Positions 42,465 to 43,435 of a stretch of DNA of 43,435 nucleotides are shown here, in pieces. A program made the position numbers and the translations under genes. A model generated the notes under the pieces. It was not told the origin of the DNA. It did not search any database and saw only the letters and a program-made list of their open reading frames with translations. The stretch's first letter is position 1; each line of letters starts with the position of its first letter. The DNA is from Prevotella sp. (GTDB lineage Bacteria; Bacteroidota; Bacteroidia; Bacteroidales; Bacteroidaceae), in contig JAFRRN010000029.1 in NCBI GenBank assembly GCA_017428055.1, positions 1-43,435 on the forward strand, written 5' to 3'.

Positions 42465-43435
42465 CATACTACTAAACAAATACGCAGACAACGAGTTACT
42501 TCTCGACAAGTTGGTTGTCAACTCATTTATAAGGCATCACAACCTTGATGTCCACAAAGGCTATCTGGTTCAGTTCGTGGCAGAAGAAAAAGACGAGCTG
42601 GAACAGGACATCACGTTGCTTTCAAGCGAGTGTACGCTGGAAGATGTTATCAGCATCTTTGAACTTGCCATACCACAAGCCGAAAAGACCACCAATGGAG
42701 CAGTATATACGCCCAGATATATCAGGGACTATATTGTAAGCCATGTGTTCCCATCAGTGGGGAAGCCGTTGACTGAATGTCTGTGCGCAGACATATCCTG
42801 TGGCTGTGGGGCTTTCCTATTCACACTTGCTGACTATATCCATAGAGAAACAGGTCAGCCTTTCGCTACAATCTATCATAACCTTTATGGCATTGACATC
42901 AGTGAGATAAGCATCCTAAGAGCCAAAATTCTATTGGCACTTGTGGCATTGGCTCACGGTGAGACTGTAGAAGAGAATTGTTTCAACCTCTATGAAGGCG
43001 ATTCGCTGACCTTCGACTTTTGGCATGAGATGCCGAGAGTACAGGAGAATCAAGGAATTGATGTGATTGTTGGTAATCCACCATACGTGCGTTCCAAGCA
43101 TATAGACCCCGTTACAAAACAAAATCTTTCACGTTGGAGTACATCGCGCATAGGCAATGCAGACCTCTATATTCCCTTCTTCGAGATAGGCAACTCTTTA
43201 TTGAGCGAGACTGGGGTTTTAGGTTACATCACCGTCAACACCTTCTTCAAGAGCGTCAATGCAAGACAGTTGCGCAACTACCTCTCAACAGGCAAATTCT
43301 CCATAAGCATCATAAATTTCGGCGAGCAATTGGTATTTAAGAAGAAATTGGCCTACACCTGTCTTGCCTTCCTGTCCAAATCCCCAAGTAGTTCACTCCT
43401 CTATGCTAAAGCCGACATCCCAGATGTGCAGAACG
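42448..43435 (+). CDS. N6-adenine DNA methyltransferase, partial (runs off the window)
   Basis: At least 329 codons are open from ATG 42448 to the right edge with no stop. The N-terminus is helical; NGAVYTPRYIRDYIV (83-97) is the block that precedes AdoMet binding in HsdM/Eco57I-type enzymes. Motif I is ADISCGCGAFLFTLADYI (114-131), the next block LYGIDISEISILRAKILL (147-164), and catalytic motif IV is VGNPPYVRSK (NPPY 210-213). It overlaps the preceding restriction-modification gene by 17 bp in another frame, so translation is likely coupled. Its end is not visible, so a fused specificity or nuclease part further on cannot be excluded. It may be a partner methylase or a second enzyme of the same defence locus. 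Confidence 0.85.
   Translation, partial: MDKKVSILLNKYADNELLLDKLVVNSFIRHHNLDVHKGYLVQFVAEEKDELEQDITLLSSECTLEDVISIFELAIPQAEKTTNGAVYTPRYIRDYIVSHVFPSVGKPLTECLCADISCGCGAFLFTLADYIHRETGQPFATIYHNLYGIDISEISILRAKILLALVALAHGETVEENCFNLYEGDSLTFDFWHEMPRVQENQGIDVIVGNPPYVRSKHIDPVTKQNLSRWSTSRIGNADLYIPFFEIGNSLLSETGVLGYITVNTFFKSVNARQLRNYLSTGKFSISIINFGEQLVFKKKLAYTCLAFLSKSPSSSLLYAKADIPDVQN

Overview
The window looks like a chromosomal segment of a Bacteroidales bacterium, most likely a Prevotellaceae (Prevotella-type) organism. The reasons are the many upstream elements fitting the Bacteroidetes sigma-factor consensus (TAnnTTTG at -7, sometimes with a TTTG-like -33 box), the secreted proteins ending in 'DLQGRRV'/'LDGRRV'-type tails, the OMP_b-brl-type TonB-dependent receptor, dockerin-like EF-hand repeats on secreted proteins, and a DUF6078-like protein. 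No rRNA, tRNA, transposase or CRISPR array was seen. The species cannot be fixed from sequence reading alone.

Layout. 1-6541: two secreted proteins (a calycin-like one, and a PCMD-like one with C-terminal dockerin repeats), a membrane-anchored LytTR regulator, a divergent TonB-dependent receptor, and a GNAT/zinc-ribbon fusion. 6551-13111, minus strand: a DbpA-like RNA helicase overlapping a secreted TPR protein, a second secreted TPR protein bounded by a clear terminator hairpin, and gyrA. 13367-18012: a 977-residue secreted protein with a duplicated jelly-roll module, divergent from a GH29 alpha-L-fucosidase.

18007-31432, minus strand: a tightly packed run of nine genes, read from high to low coordinates. 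They are a von Willebrand A (vWA) lipoprotein, a small four-helix membrane protein, a tubulin/FtsZ-superfamily protein, a 1157-residue protein with an actin/Hsp70-fold ATPase module, a coiled-coil protein, a zinc-ribbon membrane protein, two halves of a heterodimeric ABC exporter, and a MATE transporter. Gaps are from about 40 bp down to overlaps, with one recognisable promoter in front and a strong terminator of the preceding gene isolating it. The first six genes are the most interesting part of the window: a tubulin-like NTPase and an actin-fold ATPase encoded side by side with an envelope-anchored vWA protein. This resembles the tubulin-like/vWA membrane-remodelling system predicted by comparative genomics, but adds an actin-fold partner and continues into exporters. 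Its function is not known from sequence.

31625-38667: a dockerin/FISUMP secreted protein, a bile-acid:sodium-symporter-family transporter, an FAD-dependent oxidoreductase probably co-transcribed with a GH2 beta-galactosidase-like enzyme, and an acyltransferase-3 membrane protein. 38681-38783 holds an iteron-like or operator-like array of 22-bp direct repeats with a palindromic core, in front of a DUF6078-like gene. 39447 to the right edge: a visibly more AT-rich restriction-modification locus with a type IIG-like nuclease-methyltransferase and, overlapping it, a second N6-adenine methyltransferase cut by the window end.

Themes: envelope and glycan processing (TonB receptor, GH29, GH2, dockerin and jelly-roll proteins), housekeeping (gyrA, helicase), an uncharacterised cytoskeleton-like/vWA system with exporters, and a defence locus at the right edge.
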